A DNA stretch of 64,000 nt from Tubulanus polymorphus (lineage: Eukaryota; Nemertea; Palaeonemertea; Tubulaniformes; Tubulanidae), in assembly GCF_964204645.1 (NCBI RefSeq), contig NC_134025.1, forward strand, positions 25,450,001 to 25,514,000. Reading direction: 5' to 3'. Position numbers and translations under genes: made by a program. The notes beneath the pieces were generated by a model that had not been told where the DNA came from, made no database searches, and saw only the letters and a program-made list of their open reading frames with translations. Below are positions 35,801 through 58,176 of this stretch, one piece after another. Positions within the stretch are counted from its first letter, which is position 1. Every line of letters starts with the position of its first letter.

Positions 35801-37570
35801 TTGTGTCCAAACGCTCAAGAGTAAAGTACTCCATTTTGACGAGGAACCATCATGGCTTGTGCTACACTCTCGCTGAAACGAAATCATGATTTCGATCATC
35901 TCCATAGTCCTTCAAGTAGATCCCCGAAGAGAAGAAGATGCATGCCGATGACTATTTCCCCACAAACACCACCAACAAAACTACATCAGACCACATCGGT
36001 GTTCAAAGATATATCTCCAAAGCTGTCTAGAGGTACATTTATTAAATTACCTCTTAACGCTAACAACATTTCAATGTTCATTGAGTCATAGGTCTTTCAC
36101 CAAGTGGATCAAATTTTTTTTAAACTAGAACAATCATTTGAAACTAGCTAAATGCGGAAAGGTGACCTCAACCGTGGTCTTACCAGTTCTCCCTCTTATA
36201 AACTAGTTAGGTTCTTTATAAAACTGTGTCAGTTCAATTACAAGTCATTTGCTTTTAAGTGTAATATAAATCAAGTCGAGGAAGCCTGTTCTTTATTTTT
36301 GCATAATGGATGATAAATACTACATGTATATTTTTGCTTTAACTCACAGAACATATTGCTAAAAATCTTGCTGCTGAAATAAAACGAATGCACAGAAGGA
36401 AACAGTTGACATTTCCATCGGATTCGGCTATTTCACCATCAACTTCTGGTGGAACACTTCCCCAGTTGCACATGGACGGAAATGACAGTGACGACAACAA
36501 TTCAGACTCTAGCTGCTCGAGCAGCAAGTCGCAAACAAATTTCTTCAACGCGCTCTCACCGAGTAAAAAGGAAGTTCCGTTGTTCACGTTCCGACAAGTC
36601 AGTATGTTCTGCGAACGAATGCTTAAAGATCAAGAGGAAAAAATACGCGAAAATTACGACAAAGTTCTTGGATGTAAATTATCGGGTGAGTGCAGGAGAG
36701 TGACCGCATGTGAATATCATCCCTATTACCAAATTTCATCCTCATATCCCTGTGATAGAACAATGTTTGGATCTTATTTCATTGATACCGACAATCTTGT
36801 ACCACAAGTGTTGCTGGTTAACAATTGAGCCTCGAGTTAGATAAACTGAAAACAGTCAGATGTTGTCGATTGATTCATCTTGTAAAAATGTCGTAAATTT
36901 TTTATTTCAGAACAATACGAAGCATTCTTAAGATTCAATCATGATCAGATCCAAAGGAGATTCAACGAGACTCCGGCCAGTTGTAAGTATTTATCCATCC
37001 ATAGCATTTCATAATGATGCAATTCATGAGAAATTTGGATTAGAAGTTTTATTGTGTAGATATGCAATGACAAGCTGACAAACGATATCTGGAAAACTTT
37101 GATCAAAGCCCTGTCTACACAAACTATTACACTCTACACAGAATCTAGTGTTGAGACTATTAAAATCCTGAGAATGTGGTAGGGTTTAATAGTCTCGGGA
37201 CTGTCACATGGCCATACCTAGCATTTGAATTTTGGAGGGGCGGAGAAATCAGAAAGGCAGTTCTTCTGGATATGAAAATAGTATTTGAAAAAAAGGGTAC
37301 TTTTCCAAAAGTTTCTGAGGGGGCAACTGCCCGTGTTATGAATGGCCCAGTATTACTGTGAAGATCACCTCTTGCTTACTGATGTTTATTAAATGAAATA
37401 CTAAATTAGCCCACGTAGGTAGTTGTCAGGTAGACACTAGAGTACCAGAGAATCCAAGCAGTCTCGGGATCAAAGATAGCAGTTCTTGTGTAGACATAAT
37501 GCTACATACTGATTGGATTTGATATTCATATTAATCTGTGATTTTTTTTCTCATTTCAGATGTATCTTAG
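35801..37570 (+). CDS. AKIRIN: akirin
   Basis: Coding exons: 35852-36032, 36350-36685, 36911-36982 and 37560-37570 (199 aa, phases close). A likely 5' UTR exon starts at 35801 after a T-rich tract and AG. The N-terminus [10 protein letters not shown] is followed by the nuclear-import motif SPKRRRC. The centre is Ser/Asp-rich. The C-terminal helix [20 protein letters not shown] and the final SYVS are diagnostic. Akirins are small nuclear adaptors that link transcription factors such as NF-kappaB/Relish and Twist to SWI/SNF remodellers, and in vertebrates they mediate proteasome import via importin-9. The last exon encodes only the end of the protein (YVS), as in other animals. Poly(A) signals lie near 37848-37857. 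Confidence 0.96.
37190..37350. mobile_element. possible MITE remnant in akirin intron 3
   Basis: Left end TGGCCATACCTAGCA, right end GAATGGCCCAGTA, with G- and T-rich body sequence like that of the 25168-25285 element. The ends are weakly inverted. Low certainty. Confidence 0.3.
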
Positions 37571-40280
37571 GCTTGAAAACACGAAAATGGGAAAGAATGA
37601 ATGAGAGTGAATTATTATATTGTATTGAGCGTTACATTATAAAAGCAAAAGCATGAGATGATTGACATTAATTTAATTTAAACTAACAGTTTCAGGAGCT
37701 AATCCTTGGAACCTTACTTTGTACAGAATTCTTTTAACAGATCACAACTCAATGATCGCACAAAGCGATCACCTTCATGCAAAATGTTAATAGTATATGT
37801 AAAATGAGCAGTAAATGATGTGTGTATTAACTTGTGTCTTAAAAATTAATAAATAAATTGGAAATATGTCCTTTTAAAGATGACTTGCGGTATATATTAT
37901 TATTAAGTCCGGGCTTCTGCTAAAATGAGGTAAAAATGAATGCTTGGTGTTGCAGCTCCGACCAGATGAAGTAAACGACACCTTCCACCTGCTTCGATGT
38001 CGTACTGAAATCCGACGAACGTCATTTTTTCCTGTACCAGCACCCTCCCTCGTTCCGGGCGCAGCTTGCTGCAGTAACGTAAACCCTCTTATACCATTAT
38101 ACTTAACGGTTACCGGCAGTTTACTATAACATTCTAGAACTAGTTTAATGTTGCCGAAGATGCTAGCCTAATGGACTAACCTTTAACTGACAGTACCACG
38201 CGCGCAACGGCCATTGCACGAAGAAAGAAAAGCTCAACTGGGATTCGAACCTAAGTCAAACGCTGACCACGCGTTTATCGGATCATCCGATTGGTTGATA
38301 TTTTCGCGGTCAATCGTTACGTCAAAGCACCGCTTCGCGCATCCGCAAGCACGCGGGAAATCATTTTTGCATTCAGCGGTCGTCATAAAACGAGGATTTT
38401 CCGTAAAATATTTCAAATAATTAAGTGAAGCCAGGAAAAAATGCATGGTATGGTAGATAATCGATATGCGCAAATTTACCCACTAGGCGGTAGCGCATTC
38501 AATTGAATTAAAAGTGGGTCGATGGAATTTTCAATAACGCATACGCAGCCTATGTTTACGCTGCGCGACGTTTAAAATATCATAAATTAATTCCGGTATT
38601 ACTGCTTATTGCACAGTATGTACCGGGTACTATATGCGACATTTATAGACGAAGCATAAGCTGTCGTTTTATATAAAATGTCTGTCATAAATGTGAATGA
38701 TAATCTTATTGAAGAAAACTGGATGTATAGAATATTTGTTTCGTGAATTTTTGACGCTCCATCGAAGGAGTGAAATGGTGAGTTGATTATGTATCGATTG
38801 CTATAAGAGATCGTGGAATTTATTTCTTGCAAATAGTGTTTTTTTGTTACATTTTAGCGTGCAAATAATAAACTAGAGTTTTGTTTTCCGATAGGAAAGC
38901 CGTGCGCATTTGTTTCTTTAGAGGGTAGATTTCTATTTGAAACCCACGGGGTTGGTCCGATTTGGTTTTTGAGTTTTTGAAGAGACGGCACTTGCTTGCC
39001 TCATAGAGGTTGATTTGATATGTAAATTGTCGTATTGATGTTAGATTGGAGAGGTCGGTGCATGGGTGGGTGCTCTTAAATTCCACAAACATCACACCTC
39101 TCACACCACACCCAGCGCTGCCATAGTAACAGTGCTGCGTTAAAGGGTACTGTCAGTCGATATTTCAGACTCTTCTATCGTCGGTTTATTCTGTAATTGT
39201 TTTGTAACTGCATCAGCTGCGAATACACGCAAAATAATCAATCAGGCAAACATGAAGTGGATTCCAGTCTAATTAAACCGAGCTAATAATGACTACTGAT
39301 AATGCTGATGAGTGATCGAAAAAGGTAGGTTCATTTACCACATAACCAATACTGCCTTTATCTAGAATTCTTACATTATTTACATTATTCGTATATATTA
39401 TGGGCGATGGATTATAGGGTTGTAATACGAGAGAAAGCGGTTTCCAGATGGGAAAATAGTTCTCCGATCAACCATTATCTATAATCGATGAGAGAAATAT
39501 ACTGATCAACTTGGCATGATTCTGGATACGGAATCGAATGATTGATCGGGGAATGCAGATGCCAATGTCCAGTGTGGTGGACAGATTTGCGGGCGGTCAC
39601 TAATCGTCAATGTTCGGGTCGATATGCGATGCTCTATATTGCCGATATTGCGAATGAAATATTTATGGTGTATACCGTATATTCGCTCATAGACACACAT
39701 GTTACCAAATGCAGATTTTCTAAATACATCCCGCGTTAATATATATGTGCGAATACTCAGTAAACCACCGATGGGATCGAAATCACAGTGTCTACATTAT
39801 AAACCACTTGATGATTCTAATTTGCAGCCCAGACGTGGTTCAATGATAGTCGGAATGGTTCGTAATTTAGTGAATCATCAATTTAAATGACGTCACTCTA
39901 GTTGAAGTAGGGTTGATTTTGATGTATTTTTGATCAACCCAGTGATTTGATAGATATGAGGTTGACAATGTCGACGTGATGTGTCAACATCGACATATTC
40001 TCGTGTACGTACGAAGACCCCCGAGGTCGATACGACCAAAGGCACCGCCAACGCGGACCTGGCGTTTGATTTGAATGATCCTTCTCTAACCGTGTGGTTC
40101 ACGCCCCTGGCCCCTGTACCAATCATACTCTCGACGAGATAGAAATACAGTATATCACAAGAATTCCGTTTTTGATTCATTTGACAATACAAACATACAA
40201 TTTTCCGCAATTTTCAGATGACGATCATGGGGTAAATCAATTGTGACGTACTTATTTGCCAGTGAAAATTACGAACAACT
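37571..40280. other. intergenic interval between akirin and myosin III
   Basis: No exon recognised. At about 38225-38300, minus strand, GGTTCGAATCCCAG is preceded by GCGTGGTCAGCGTTTGACTTA. This looks like the 3' half of a tRNA or a tRNA-derived SINE, without a complete cloverleaf. The rest is AT-rich and includes the myosin III promoter near its right end. Confidence 0.45.
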
Positions 40281-50222
<9,942 letters not shown>

Positions 50223-50321
50223 TTTACGTGAAATAAACGAAAAGGTATCTCTATAAGATATTCTGCAGGGCTAGCTATGGTGCTTTCGTAATTATTTCGT
50301 TGATTTTTGTTGTTTATTAGA

Positions 50322-50327
50322 AATAAA
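50322..50327 (+). promoter_or_regulatory. poly(A) signal of myosin III
   Basis: AATAAA 100 bases after the stop. Another copy lies at 50232-50237, only 10 bases after the stop. Confidence 0.45.
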
Positions 50328-50612
50328 CTGTATTCGAACATTGAACAACTTTTTTCGGCGTTTTTGTACTGGTTTTTGCATCGATTCTTGTTCGTTCGTA
50401 TATAATCTATCAGGCTGCTTACCTTTAAGTTTATTCTTTTCTCAATTTTTAATGTTTATGTTGTAGAAATGGCAAAGCGTTTAATTATCAATGTTGTATA
50501 AATGTACTGTGTATTCTTGTAACTGTAGCCACCATACATCTCTAGTTGAAAAGCAAAAATAATCGAGATTTGATCACTTTGAATAACGATAGATATTTGC
50601 TTTCATTTTTAG

Positions 50613-52910
50613 ATCATCGCTGATAACAGTGCCTTTAAACGACCAAGTGAAAAGTGAGTAAGGTTCTAAACGCATTTTCATCGCGCATTTGATACGATAT
50701 ATCCGTGACTTTCGCACTTTTGTTTTCGAACAGAAATTCGAAGACTGCCGCCAGTCCAATTGAAAACGGGTATTATGACCGCATCGCATTAACACCCAAT
50801 GCCATGCCTCGTATTTGGAATTACAATTACCTGCCAGACTCAGCCGGGTAAGTTTTCTGCTTACACGCTTTTGACTTTACCTTAATAAGCCTTTTTACAG
50901 TTTCCAGGCGCCATTTTTTTGGGTACCCGCCGGGTCCGCATTGTTGAATTTTTTGTCCCTATTTTTTCCCCGTTTAATATTTTTATTTCGTTCATATCTC
51001 TGGATTGGATAAAGATAGAAACAAAGTGAAAATATTGATTGACTCAGCTGATAATTAGTTTTTTTACTATGTTACTCAATCATAAAGTTAATGCAACAAT
51101 GCGCGCTGGTGAGGTTATAAGCATTGATATCGTTTTCCCGATAATTCAACTTGAATTATTGCTCAGCTCATTCAAAAGTTCGTAATTCTTACAAATTTTA
51201 ATCTACATTTTTGAAATTTTCAGGATCAATAGCCATCTATATGTGGTCTTATATACTTTTTACCGTTTTCAATTATCTTTATTAATTTTTAAGTAATTGC
51301 GAGTCAAACTTCCAAAACACGTTTTCCCGGGTCCCCTGGGTGCATCTTTATATCAGGAAATTTCACAATTTCACCGTTTCCTACTTTGTTGAAAATCAAT
51401 TTATTAAGTAACCATGGAAATAAGGGCACCTAGGTTTTTGAAAAATGGTTATTAAAGATATATATTCTCTAGGATTTGTCAAAATAAACAAAATAACCCA
51501 GGTGTTGCTTTAACCAGCTACCTAGGTTCACAACAGATCATTTTGTCCAACGTGTTTCATTCGATTCCAAAACTGCACGTACGGGTATACGATTGCAAGT
51601 GTGAAAGTCAGACATTATGTGGCACATGTATGAGAACCACAGTCTCAATGCTGCGTCGCATTGACGTCGCAAATTTGCATGGCTACTTACGTGAAGTGGG
51701 CTAATACAGACCTTGTATGATGAAAACTGACTTAGAATTCGTGCCAAATCTCAAAACAACTATCAAACACACGAGATCAATTTTGACAGAAAGTAAACGA
51801 ATGTTATGTTCCTCAATATATACTAATATATTCCAAAGTTCCAATCTTTCCAACACAATCGACTAAGCCTAATATATTCAAATTCAATTTGAAACACCTT
51901 CCAGCTCGTGTCACGATCAGTAATAAAGATCGAACATCGAACGTTCTCAAAAAAGCAAACCCGATCCAACGGTTTGCAAACGTCAAGTTTGACACAACCG
52001 TGGCTGCTTCCATTTTCTCGTACAGTTGCATCATTGTGTTGCTCTATTACAGGGAGAGTGACGGGGAAGGACGTGTCCTTCATAACTATCAGGAGGTATC
52101 GGATTTATACAGAACGATAATTGCCCAAACAGCAGCCTCAAAATTCATTGCAAAGTAAGAGTTATTTTTTATCAAAGGGTTTTTGTTATTTTTATGCTGC
52201 ACAGATATCCCCGCCATAGCATAGCCAACGCCTTCGTACTGCTGAAGTATTTTACGAGTAAACATTGATCTGGATTGATTAGTAACGATGAGTAATTTGG
52301 AAAAATGATCACCGACCATCAAAAGGGCTCATTATCGGGTGATCGAAATGTCTGCAGTAGTGCATGTGTGTGAATGGCCTTTTTGTGTTTCGTTTTTTTA
52401 GTCAGCCGGTTTACCAACAACGTAAAATGACGAAAAGTGGAAGCGATCAAAGCTTACCCTGGGACGCGCCTCTTCGATCAGCGCAGAAGAATGCATCTGG
52501 TCTCCCTAAAAGGTGAATATGACATTAAGCTAGGCATCTAAATGAAACCAGTCATTGAAAGACGAATATCTATTGATGTAAATCGAATTTCTCTTTAATA
52601 GACCTGCCTGACAGAAGGAGGCTCTCTGTCACTAATTTTCCATAGGTACGACAAAAGCTAGTGTTTTATCATTTTGCAATTTCAGTTTGTAGAAATTTTC
52701 CCAATCGTTTCCTCGGTATCCTGTTTTTTTTTACCTTCTGCATTCGTTTTTAGTTCTAGTCCAATTTCCATGTATCGCATTCCGCATCATATATCTGATA
52801 AAGCAATGTGGATGAACATATGTTTGTATATTTTCAGGGTTTCGTCACGCGCTTTTCCGCCTGGTGCTGTCACACAAATTGAACTTCTTGACCAAGAAGC
52901 TAAACTTTAG
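50613..52910 (+). CDS. uncharacterised protein, 5' end unresolved
   Basis: Five exons join in frame: 50613-50653, 50734-50847, 52053-52154, 52402-52512 and 52838-52910 (TAG at 52908). They give at least 146 residues. The first of these exons starts after an acceptor (TTCATTTTTAG) and has no ATG, so a further 5' exon is missing from the model. Recognisable stretches are NGYYDRIALTPNAMPRIWNY, NYQEVSDLYRTIIAQTAAS and LPWDAPLRSAQKNASGLPKR. The protein is basic, has no membrane segment and shows no domain I can name. Splice sites are strong and introns are typical, so it is probably a real gene. It begins about 390 bases after the myosin III stop on the same strand, so an unusual extended myosin transcript should be ruled out. 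Confidence 0.6.
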
Positions 52911-54768
52911 CATTTATATTCATGAATACTATAATATTTGTTATTCTAACATTAGATCTCTATGTGTTATTCAAATATGAAAATTAAAAATTGTCGTTAT
53001 ACAATGGTGGGGTTATTGTATATATTTTATGTGGCTTGTGGGAGTTTCGACTTTGTTCGCATTAAAGCGGAATATTCGATTTTCTGTCATCGAGAACTAA
53101 ATCTTTAATGGAGAGCACAGCATTAACGAGATCGCAAGAGTCTGCTCTACAAGTGTTTTCAGAGAGTACGATAATTATTTCTGTGCACCCTACCTCTCCA
53201 ATATGCTGCAATACGATAATTAGAGGCAGTTTCACTGTCCAGACCTATCTGATCTGTCATGGAAGAAATCTCTTTTTTCATTATTCTTTAAACCTGCAGC
53301 AACAATTCAATATGAAATAACTATTCATAGCGCGGAAAGAGAAATTCTGGGAATATTTACAGGGTTCATTGAACATATAGGATTTTTTTTTCGTACGGCG
53401 ATCAATACTATCAACATCGTCATCTAAAGGGCGTGGTTGGTTTGCACGGTTGCAGGCGGTGTATTCATTTGTCGATATCAGTTTCCGAGCGCGCTCCGTA
53501 GAGAGAGAGAGAGAGAGAGCGACTAAAGAGTATTCCATACTGGGTACGTATGTACTAATGTCAACTCGTTGTCTTATCGCATGTTAATCGCATGATCATT
53601 CTGTTTCTAAAACCGAAAACGTTGCTTTTTTCATAATTCATATACATACTTGTTGTAATCGGCTGTTTAAGATTTATTGTGATGTTTAGATACATCTTTC
53701 ATACACTACAACATTTCCACATAGCTTACATTTATACGTATAACAGAAAGCAATTCAAAGACATTTTTATCATAACCGGAAACAATTATGGAATTCATTT
53801 CGAGAAGAATTTTCGAGATTGCACTCACTTTTATTTGATAAACGATTTCGAATAATGTGATAAGATAGGTATTTTTTCTGGTTTTCTTACTTTTTAAGTT
53901 TACCATCAAAACGCATTCGCAAAGCGTTGGAAAAGATATAAACACTATTCTTTATGAATGTCTGCTCCTATTCTTATCATTGTGAATAAAACTCGAGCTC
54001 TCAGATTTCTAAAAATCAATCAAATTTCACGTTGTCCTATATTGCGATCATATTCGTTCAGTTCATGAGAGAGGTTATTTAGTGAACCATTGGGATAAAC
54101 ATACGTAGACCGGATCAATGGGAATAGCTATTACGCGCGATGAGAGACGCAAATGATTATTTTCAGTCATCAATATTCTAGAAGAACACACAAATAGAAA
54201 CATCGATTTACATTAGAGACATTTTTGCATGATTATCAACTATCGTTCACTATCCAAAAACTATTTATTATACATTGACATTACGACATTTTTCTCAATA
54301 GAAAAAAAAAAACTACACGCAAACATTCCATGGAAAATATTTGATACTTCATTGCCGGTTTGAGTTCAGGAATAATTTCTGATATAATTTCTGGTATTTC
54401 TCATACGGAGCATTGTGGAAATTGCGATAAACCAAATATAAAATACCTGTCAGTTACCATAGTTACCGGTTTTAAGCTTTATCCTCAATATTTACACACC
54501 TTATGGGTATTTCTAGCGTTGATCAATTGCCTTTATTTAATTAATCGTAAGGTACCCAGCTACCGTACTGCTAAGAAATAAGCTTCTTAAGAACGTAGAA
54601 CGTTGCAATGAAATTTTCCGATTACCAAAAAATTGTTGTTTCGATTTGCAGACGTAATTTGAAATATTGAGTGTCGTGGATCTGAATGTAAATGGTTTAA
54701 CTGGAAAGAAGTACATTTACTGTTAACGGGGATTCGATGGTTTCGAGATATTAACATCGTTTCAAGAT
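52911..54768. other. intergenic interval with a short (GA)n run
   Basis: No exon recognised. A (GA)n microsatellite lies at about 53501-53519. Otherwise AT-rich, with the promoter of the next gene near the right end. Confidence 0.5.
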
Positions 54769-55479
54769 ATGGAAGATAACACGAACAGTGGAGGTGATGG
54801 CCCACCCACTAGTAGTGTACAAAATGTTTACTCTATAGACGAAGAATCTTCTTACGTGACTGACGATGTTTCGTTGGATGTCTCACCGGAAGAGCTGGCG
54901 GCGCAACTGGAAAACGACGACCAGGAAAAACGCTATAGAGACTGGCGAAAAATAGGAAAATCAATCTTCAAACAACAGCACGCACTAATGGCAATGGCCG
55001 CATTCTTGAACGAAGATTACCTGTCAGATGAGGTCCAGCAACAAGTAACCAAACAATTAGGGCCTCAGGTTACACCTGGCGAACCAGCGTAAGTAAAGGT
55101 TTATAGGAATAGATGCCATATGAATTATTGTATTTGTCAGTGAGAGTGGAAAATCTTGAATGCAATATATTACAATAATTACAATATGCATTTTACTAAG
55201 AGAGGCCCTTGATAATAAACCGTGTTCATCCAAATTGTACCGATTATTGCCTTCCGAGCTCGTTTAGTATATACCTATGCATTCACAATTTGTTTAAGAT
55301 ACGATGATGATGACGATGATGGTGATGGAGAAAGCAAAGGAAAGCTGGATTACCGAAGCCATTTGAGAAAAACTAACTTTGATCCCGAGGCGGCGAAATC
55401 GCCGACAAATGAAATCAGCCAAATCGATTTTCGTAGCATTTTGAAACCGTCTCCTTCACGGGAACTTCTGAATTTGTGA
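54769..55479 (+). CDS. acidic protein with DFRxxL-like motifs
   Basis: Two exons, 54769-55088 and 55299-55479, give 166 aa. Residues 1-50 are Ser/Asp/Glu-rich and disordered (SIDEESSYVTDDVSLDV). Residues 50-80 look helical (EKRYRDWRKIGKSIFKQQH). A run of Asp opens exon 2 (YDDDDDDGDG). Two related motifs then appear, LDYRSHLRK and IDFRSILKP. DFRxxL motifs in the N-terminus of long and smooth-muscle myosin light-chain kinases bind F-actin; the second motif here fits DFRxxL exactly. An actin-associated role is therefore plausible, but the rest of the protein matches nothing I know. A poly(A) signal lies at 55665. The gene is not part of a larger kinase in this window. Confidence 0.7.
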
Positions 55480-55664
55480 ATTGAATGGTGTTTTGTAGTT
55501 AGACATTTTACCGTCCTTTATAAAACAGTTTTGACCATAAATAATTAATGAGATTCAATCTAGATAGATACATTACGTGCAATATAGGAAGTTTTTTTCC
55601 TGAATTATAGTTGGCTTAGTAACTATATGTTTGTCTAGCAGGATTGTAAAATCGTTCATTCTAT

Positions 55665-55670
55665 AATAAA
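55665..55670 (+). promoter_or_regulatory. poly(A) signal of the acidic DFRxxL gene
   Basis: AATAAA 186 bases after the stop codon. Confidence 0.45.
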
Positions 55671-55754
55671 TTGTGAAACATGAAGTCAATTTTAAACTGT
55701 GTTTCGTGTTCATTCAGTTCCCAATGCGGAATTAAAACGCAAGATGTTTAAAGC

Positions 55755-55968
55755 TCCCCGAGGCCCGGCCCGCCGTGCCGGGATGCGCGGCCTCTCCGGT
55801 CGCCGTCGGGCCTCGCTATCGAACAGGTCTTGTTTAAATCTACTCTGAGAACTTTCACTCTTTGGATGAGATCTGAGGAATAACAAAATATCCATAACCC
55901 CATATGAAACAAGATTGACCGGATTCTCAGTTTTTTTTGCCGCATCCCGGTGCCCGGCTCGTACAACG
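55755..55968. mobile_element. possible GC-rich-ended MITE
   Basis: A GC-rich left block with GCCGTGCCGGGATGCG faces a right block with GCCGCATCCCGGTGCCCGGC. The two are imperfect inverted repeats around an AT-rich core. The local base composition is unlike anything else nearby. Ends not sharply defined. Confidence 0.45.
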
Positions 55969-56091
55969 ATAAAATGATCCGGTATTTAGCGTTAACTTTC
56001 TAACAGGCCTTTGCTGGCTATGAATGAACCTTTACATCAAATTGTTTTGACAAGCCGATACTCGGTATTAACATTCATTTTCTAGTAAATT

Positions 56092-58176
56092 ATGGAGACT
56101 GATCCAGCTACTCCTAACTATGAAAAAGCCGGGGATAAGGGTGAAAACAGGGTGAAAGTGATATGTTTAGGTGATAGTGCAGTTGGAAAGTCGAAGTAAG
56201 TGTCATAACGATGAAATTTAGACAAACAAATTAAAATTCAAATCAAATTTATTCTTCACATTTTTCGAGCTTTTCATATTGATATTCTGTTTTCTTGTTA
56301 TTACCTTTAGGCTGGTCGAGAGATTTCTAATGGATGGATAGTATCCTTTTACCTTTAATTTACGGGGAAAAATCTCTGATGAGTGGTTTTTTCTGCTTTT
56401 CTTTTGACCGGATCGGATCCACTACTATACGCGCCAACGCGTTTCTGATGGTTGCCAAGACGTCAAGAATGTCACTTCATTATCGAATTGCACGTGATTT
56501 GCTTGTTAAATTCTACAGTGTAGTCTTTTTGAACCCATAATCCTTGGAGCAAACCATTGGTTTTGAGCTAGAATATTGCTGAAGAAAAGGCCTAGGCTAC
56601 TATAAATGTATTAATATTCAACTATTAATATTCGTGGCTACTCGTACGGACTCGTACGAATAATTCCGTAGGCTATTCGTACGCACCCGTCGGATAACTC
56701 TGGAATTATTCGTACGGGAAGGGATAGGGTTAGGGTAAGGTGAGGCTATATGTAGTTAAAACATTCGACCGACTGTCAGCGAGCTCGGTGGTCTAGTGGT
56801 ATGATGCTGCGCTAGTAGTTTACTGGCCCGGGTTCGAGTCTCGCTCTATCCGCTATTTTTCTCTAACTCTATTCTCCACACTTTCCTTGAATTTTCTAAG
56901 TCGTGCACCTCTGTACGCATGCGCGGCGTTAATCGGCCAATCAGCGACAGTTATTAGCGTACAGATCCTAGTCCCGTACGAATAGCCTCCAGAGTAATTC
57001 CTACGGGTCCGTACGAATAGCCACAGCGATTAATAATAATATTGCACGGTATGATGCATTCTTTAAGAGTTCCTTAACTATACGTCAGTAAACCTCAGCA
57101 GCTGTCCACATTTGCCCTCACATTATTTCGCTATAATACTAAAGTCAACGATGAAGAAATAAGTGTTGGTAAGTATTAATATTTTCATACTGGCCTTCTA
57201 TATTTTTGCTTTTATGTAATTTAAAAAGAACATCTAAATAATATATTTAGTGGATTAACTCTCTGTGAAGTTGAGGCAGAGGTTGCAGCCTGGAACGGCA
57301 GCCTCAATCAAATTTACCAAGAATCCATTTCAGATTTTTTGCCGATCTCATTTATTCTATTTTGTTTTCAGATTTCTGGGATACTGCTGGTCAGGAGAGA
57401 TTTTACAACATGCACCCATCTTATTACCATCAAGCCCACGCCTGTATACTTGTGTTCGATGTTACTAGGAAAGTCACGTATAAAAATCTTCCCAAATGGT
57501 TTCAGGAACTAAGAGAATATAGACCTGATATTCCCTGCCTGTGCGCTGCCAATAAAATCGACGGTAACCTTATGAGCCTTTCTACGCGGATTACTCAGAT
57601 GAAAAGTAGAAATCTTGCTGTGAGCCAATTTTATTTTCTTATACATCAAATGTTTTTCTTTCAGTTGACTATGATATAACGAACAAAACTTTTAATTTTG
57701 TAAAGAAACATGAGATGCCATTTTGTTTCGTATCTGCATCAGATGGTACCAATGTTGTCCGCGTAAGTAATTCAATATTGCCATGCTGGATATATGAAAA
57801 TAAATTTTGTACTTATGATAAGACTTTTGTGCTCATATTCGACCAATTTAGTTTCTCTGATGAACCTGAACATTGCCAAGAAAAATCATTGAAAATTCTA
57901 TGCGCATTTTTTGTTTGTAGTTATTTAGAAATGCTATCAAATTGGCTGTGTCTTACAAAAATAATTCAACAGATTTCATCGATCAAGTAATGAAAGAATT
58001 AGAAGTGAGTGATAGCCTTTCAAAGTCCAGTATGTTGTTATTGGGTCAAAATGTTACTCAATTGATGGCATTTACTTTTTTTGTTCATTTAGAATTTTGA
58101 CTTAGAAGTCGAGGAAGATAAAGAAGAAAGTGAATCAGCTGCTGAAAATTTACAAAAGGGGTTGACGAACAGTTGA
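56092..58176 (+). CDS. RABL2: Rab-like GTPase RABL2
   Basis: Seven exons: 56092-56195, 56311-56340, 57089-57168, 57372-57563, 57665-57762, 57921-58004 and 58093-58176 (223 aa, phases close). The GTPase motifs are all present: P-loop GDSAVGKSK near residue 27, G3 WDTAGQERF, G4 ANKID and G5 SASDGTN. YKPQQLSTFALTLF and SYYHQAHACILVFDVTRKVTY are specific for RABL2. As in the family, there is no C-terminal prenylation Cys; the end is acidic and polar. RABL2 recruits the IFT-B complex at the ciliary base and starts anterograde intraflagellar transport. Intron 2 (748 bases) contains an inserted 391-bp MITE. The intron 2 donor (TA|GTATCC) is slightly weak, but the reading frame and family match support it. 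Confidence 0.94.
56634..57024. mobile_element. MITE with about 50-bp TIRs and a tRNA-like core
   Basis: The left arm starts GTGGCTACTCGTACGGACTC and the right arm, read in reverse, GTGGCTATTCGTACGGACCC. The arms stay similar for about 50 bases, including AGGCTATTCGTACG. Flanking ATTAAT-like sequence is present on both sides. The element sits in intron 2 of RABL2 and contains the tRNA-like stretch at 56779-56850. Confidence 0.8.
56779..56850 (+). pseudogene. tRNA-like sequence (Glu/Gly-type) inside the MITE
   Basis: GGTGGTCTAGTGGTATGATG is very close to the A-box/D-arm of tRNA-Glu, and GGCCCGGGTTCGAGTCTC is close to its T-arm with a B-box. The spacing between them fits a tRNA. The T stem and acceptor stem do not pair well and the anticodon arm is altered, so this is a pseudo-tRNA or SINE head, not a working tRNA. 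Confidence 0.65.

Noticed and set aside
55755-55968. Ribosomal RNA fragment, suggested by high GC content
   Set aside because: The inverted GC-rich ends explain it better as a MITE, and I could not match it to a conserved rRNA segment.
56779-56850. Functional tRNA gene
   Set aside because: A- and B-boxes are good, but the T stem and acceptor stem do not pair and the anticodon arm is disturbed. It lies inside a MITE.
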